Source: Auxenochlorella pyrenoidosa (Eukaryota > Chlorophyta > Trebouxiophyceae > Chlorellales > Chlorellaceae). From it: a stretch of DNA of 10,300 nt. The DNA is taken from assembly GCA_001430745.1 (NCBI GenBank), contig KQ482053.1, positions 961,579 through 971,878 on the forward strand, read 5' to 3'. The position numbers and the translations under genes were made by a program. This document shows, in pieces, positions 8,384 to 10,300 of the stretch. The notes under the pieces were generated by a model, which had not been told where the DNA came from, did not search any database, and worked only from the letters and a program-made list of their open reading frames with translations. Position 1 is the first letter of the stretch. Every line of letters starts with the position of its first letter.

Positions 8384-9506
8384 GCAGCCTTGCGACGGCG
8401 GCAGGCGCCCAGCCTGCCACCTCGAATGTCTGCAGCAGCCGCAGCAGGGCCGCACATGCTGGGCAGGGAGCGCCGCCAATCGATACGCCGGGGCGCGCCT
8501 GGCGGGCTGGCAAAGCCCGCCGCGCGATGCCGGAACCATGCTCTGGGGGTGCCGCTGCCACTTGCCATGCTGCCCTCCAGCCACCCTCGACCATACTCTG
8601 CCACACATGACAGAACGTCCTGACTGATTGACTATTCGTGCCGCTTGTCTCGCTCGTGCACGCGAACCACCCTGCCATGCGCGCGCCTGCCCCAACCCAG
8701 CCGCGTGTGCGCAGCCGCACGCACAGCTCCCAGTCCCTCTTCACTCTCTTCCTTGTGCTTTTGCTCACACTCTGCTCATTCAAGCACCCTCCACAGCCAC
8801 CCGCCAGCCCTCTTGACAGCAGCAAGCCAGCACGGCAGCTCACCGGTCCTCCCGACGCACGCCATCAACCAATCCTTCGCCCGCCCTGACGGGCTCAGGA
8901 ACCCGCTGTACTTGCTTGCCTGCTGTAAACCGCACTGCCATCCATGGATGGAGCCCAGCAAGGCGCGGCTGCTGCAGACCTGGTCGTTGGGTTCCATGCG
9001 CGGGCGCGCACAGGAGGTTCGAGGAATTTGGGAGCAAAGCAGCGGCAGAGCTGGGAAGGAGCGAGCAGAACTGGGACAAGAAGTACAGGGAGAGAGGCCT
9101 GCCTAGCAACTGGCAACTAGGAAGGGCAAGCAAGGCACCTGACGGGGAGCTGAGAGATGCAGGGGGGGCGGTGCACAGGTTGAGGGCGAGTGCGGGCGAG
9201 TGAAGATGCCGTTGGGAACCTGGCGGGCAGGGGGCGTTGGGCCAGCCAGAGGGGGGACAGGAGGCGGCCGGCTGCGTGTGATCAAAGGAGAGGCTAAAAG
9301 CTGCCTAGGAGACAGGAGGAGATGGAGAGGAGAAGGGAGGCGTGCACGCGTAGGGCGTCTGAGCAGGGCAAAGGAGGGCTCGCGGGCCTGCACCAATGCG
9401 GCGCAGTCACGACCAGCCCCCGCAGCACCGCCAGACAGCGTGACACGAGCCCAGCAGCCGGCCTGCCGGCTGCCCGAGGCAGCCAGCCGGGCACGGCGCC
9501 GCCGCC
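8384..9506. other. Convergent intergenic region: 3' UTRs of the Tudor-like gene and the leftward gene
   Basis: About 1.1 kb between two stop codons facing each other (8383 on plus, 9507 on minus). TGTAA at 8924-8928 marks a likely end for the plus-strand transcript, giving a 3' UTR of roughly 550 bases, normal for green algae. Bases about 9000-9330 are purine-rich on plus, that is, pyrimidine-rich in the leftward transcript. No clear TGTAA for that transcript was found. Open frames here lack splice or domain support. Confidence 0.55.
8924..8928 (+). promoter_or_regulatory. TGTAA poly(A) signal for the Tudor-like gene
   Basis: TGTAA is the established polyadenylation signal of chlorophyte nuclear genes. 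It occurs here 541 bases after the stop of the Tudor-like gene, on the same strand, as the pentamer TGTAA followed by AC. Cleavage would be expected 10-20 bases downstream. Confidence 0.5.
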
Positions 9507-10300
9507 TCACCGCTTGCGCGGCCGCTTCTTGGCCGGCTTGCTAGGCTTCTTTGCCACGCCGCGCGCTGCTGCTGCCGTGCCGTTTGCCGCTGCCCCGGGC
9601 ACCTGGTACGGCTGGACGTGGCTGCGCAGCGGGAGCAGGGAGTGGGGCAGCTTGAGGGGGGGAGCGTGGGGCGTTGTTGGCGACGATTTGTCGCGGGATG
9701 GGCTTCCAGAGCCGGCATGCGGTGCTTGTGCGGCAGGTGTGCCCATGACAGGCGGCACGCTCAAACGTGGCTCACGTCTGTGCTTGACAGGCAGGCAGGC
9801 AGGCAGCAGCGGAGGGCATGAAGGCGCACCTGGCGGGCAGGTAGTAGAGGCGCTGCTTGAGGTCGCCGTGCCGCAGCATCAGGCTGCGCCAAGGGACCCG
9901 CGGCGGCACATCCTTGACCATCTGCGGCGGCGCAGGGTCACAGCCAGGGCGGTGAGACGGGCAGCTGGCAGGCAGGCGGGGTGGGGCACTGCCGGGACGG
10001 GCGGCAGCTGGGTGCTGCGGTTTGGGAGCGCGAGCGCACGCACTCGCGGGGGTACACGCGGAGGCGGGGCGGCGTACGGCTGTGGCCCAGGGGCAGCAGC
10101 GAGCCAGCTGCCCAGCTGCGCGCCGCCAGCCCACGGCGCCCCTCTCGCCCTCTGCTGCCCTTGGTTCTTGGCCCGCTTGCCTGCACCGTGTTATCCATGT
10201 GCAGCAGGTCGTGGTGCGTAACGCCGTAGCGCTGCAGGTCGTGCGTTGTGGTGAAGGCGAAGCCGAGGCGCTGCCAGGTGGCCTTGGTGCGCGCGTCGTC
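9507..10300 (-). CDS. 3' part of a spliced gene of unknown function with Lys/Arg/Pro-rich C-terminus (5'-partial)
   Basis: Exons in transcript order: 10300-10181 (continues past the window), 9921-9830, then 9777-9507 or 9702-9507; stop TGA at 9509-9507. The first encodes RLGFAFTTTHDLQRYGVTHH and then DLLHMDNTVQ. The second encodes MVKDVPPRVPWRSLMLRHGD and then LKQRLYYLPA. These are compositionally normal, hydrophilic, folded-looking sequences. The third encodes a Ser/Pro-rich stretch, LKLPHSLLPLRSHVQPYQVP, and a tail ending AKKPSKPAKKRPRKR, which looks like a nuclear or nucleolar targeting tail. No family was recognised. The first intron (10180-9922) starts GCAAGC after CAG, or GTGCAG six bases earlier; both keep phase. 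For the second intron, the acceptor CACAG at 9778 gives a 52-nt intron, and AAG at 9703 gives 127 nt; both match phase. A Lys-rich tail and conserved-looking core suggest a nuclear protein; this is inference. Confidence 0.6.
9786..9809. repeat. (CAGG)n tetranucleotide microsatellite
   Basis: Four to five CAGG units lie inside the intron before the last exon of the leftward gene. On the minus strand they read as CCTG repeats, forming the pyrimidine-rich tract before the CACAG acceptor at 9778. Confidence 0.75.
9922..10180 (-). other. Probable GC-AG intron in the leftward gene (259 nt)
   Basis: Reading leftward, the exon ends GTGCAG and the intron begins GCAAGC; it ends GCCGCCGCAG before ATGGTCAAG. 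The alternative is a GT donor at GTGCAG six bases earlier, which loses two codons (Val-Gln) and keeps the frame. The GC-donor context is the better consensus match and is identical to that in the F-box gene. Confidence 0.5.

Noticed and set aside
8916..9203. Plus-strand open frame with a charged stretch (FEEFGSKAAAELGRSEQNWD)
   Set aside because: It starts around the probable poly(A) signal of the preceding gene, has no upstream start in a natural context, and its charge reflects the purine-rich DNA strand.
9322..10221. Plus-strand open frame of 299 codons opposite the leftward gene
   Set aside because: Antisense to phase-consistent exons of the leftward gene; composition Arg/Gly/Ala-rich and no domain.
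1..10300. CRISPR arrays, tRNA or rRNA genes, insertion sequences, transposon ends
   Set aside because: No regularly spaced repeats, no tRNA-like cloverleaf noticed by eye, no transposase or reverse transcriptase motifs, and no long terminal or inverted repeats were seen. A tRNA or Rfam scan was not possible here.

Overview
The window looks like nuclear DNA of a green alga, most likely a chlorellacean trebouxiophyte (Chlorella/Micractinium type). It is very GC-rich. Genes are broken into short exons by GT-AG introns, mostly about 115-365 nt. Coding third positions are G/C-rich, homopolymer and CAGG/CA tracts occur, and one gene is followed by the green-algal poly(A) signal TGTAA. The lineage is an inference from style; no marker gene fixes the species. 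Nothing bacterial, viral, CRISPR-like or transposon-like was recognised.

Layout. (1) About 216-2579, plus strand: the 3' end of a spliced gene whose C-terminus carries a ubiquitin-like domain and tail best explained as a USP48/UBP26-type ubiquitin carboxyl-terminal hydrolase. The catalytic domain lies upstream of the window. (2) 2580-3766: long non-coding stretch (3' UTR plus upstream region of the next gene). (3) 3767-5595, plus strand: a complete four-exon F-box/leucine-rich-repeat gene, with one GC-AG intron and an AATAAA just after the stop. (4) 5596-7245: a long stretch without a resolved gene. Several minus-strand segments look coding and have splice-site borders, but I could not join them into one consistent model. 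(5) 7246-8383, plus strand: a complete five-exon gene for a 136-residue protein with Tudor-like sequence and a Pro/Gln/Ala/Met tail. All exon phases agree. (6) 8384-9506: 3' UTR and intergenic DNA, with TGTAA at 8924. (7) 9507-10300, minus strand: the 3' end of a spliced gene of unknown function ending in a Lys/Arg/Pro-rich tail; its 5' part lies beyond the right edge.

Two genes relate to ubiquitin: a probable deubiquitinase and a probable SCF substrate-recognition subunit. Their adjacency is probably chance, as in most algal nuclear DNA. The other two genes could be chromatin or nuclear proteins, but that rests on weak sequence resemblance. No previously undescribed system can be claimed. 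The best leads are the small Tudor-like protein, the unidentified minus-strand gene at the right edge, and the unresolved minus-strand exon candidates at 5609-7190.
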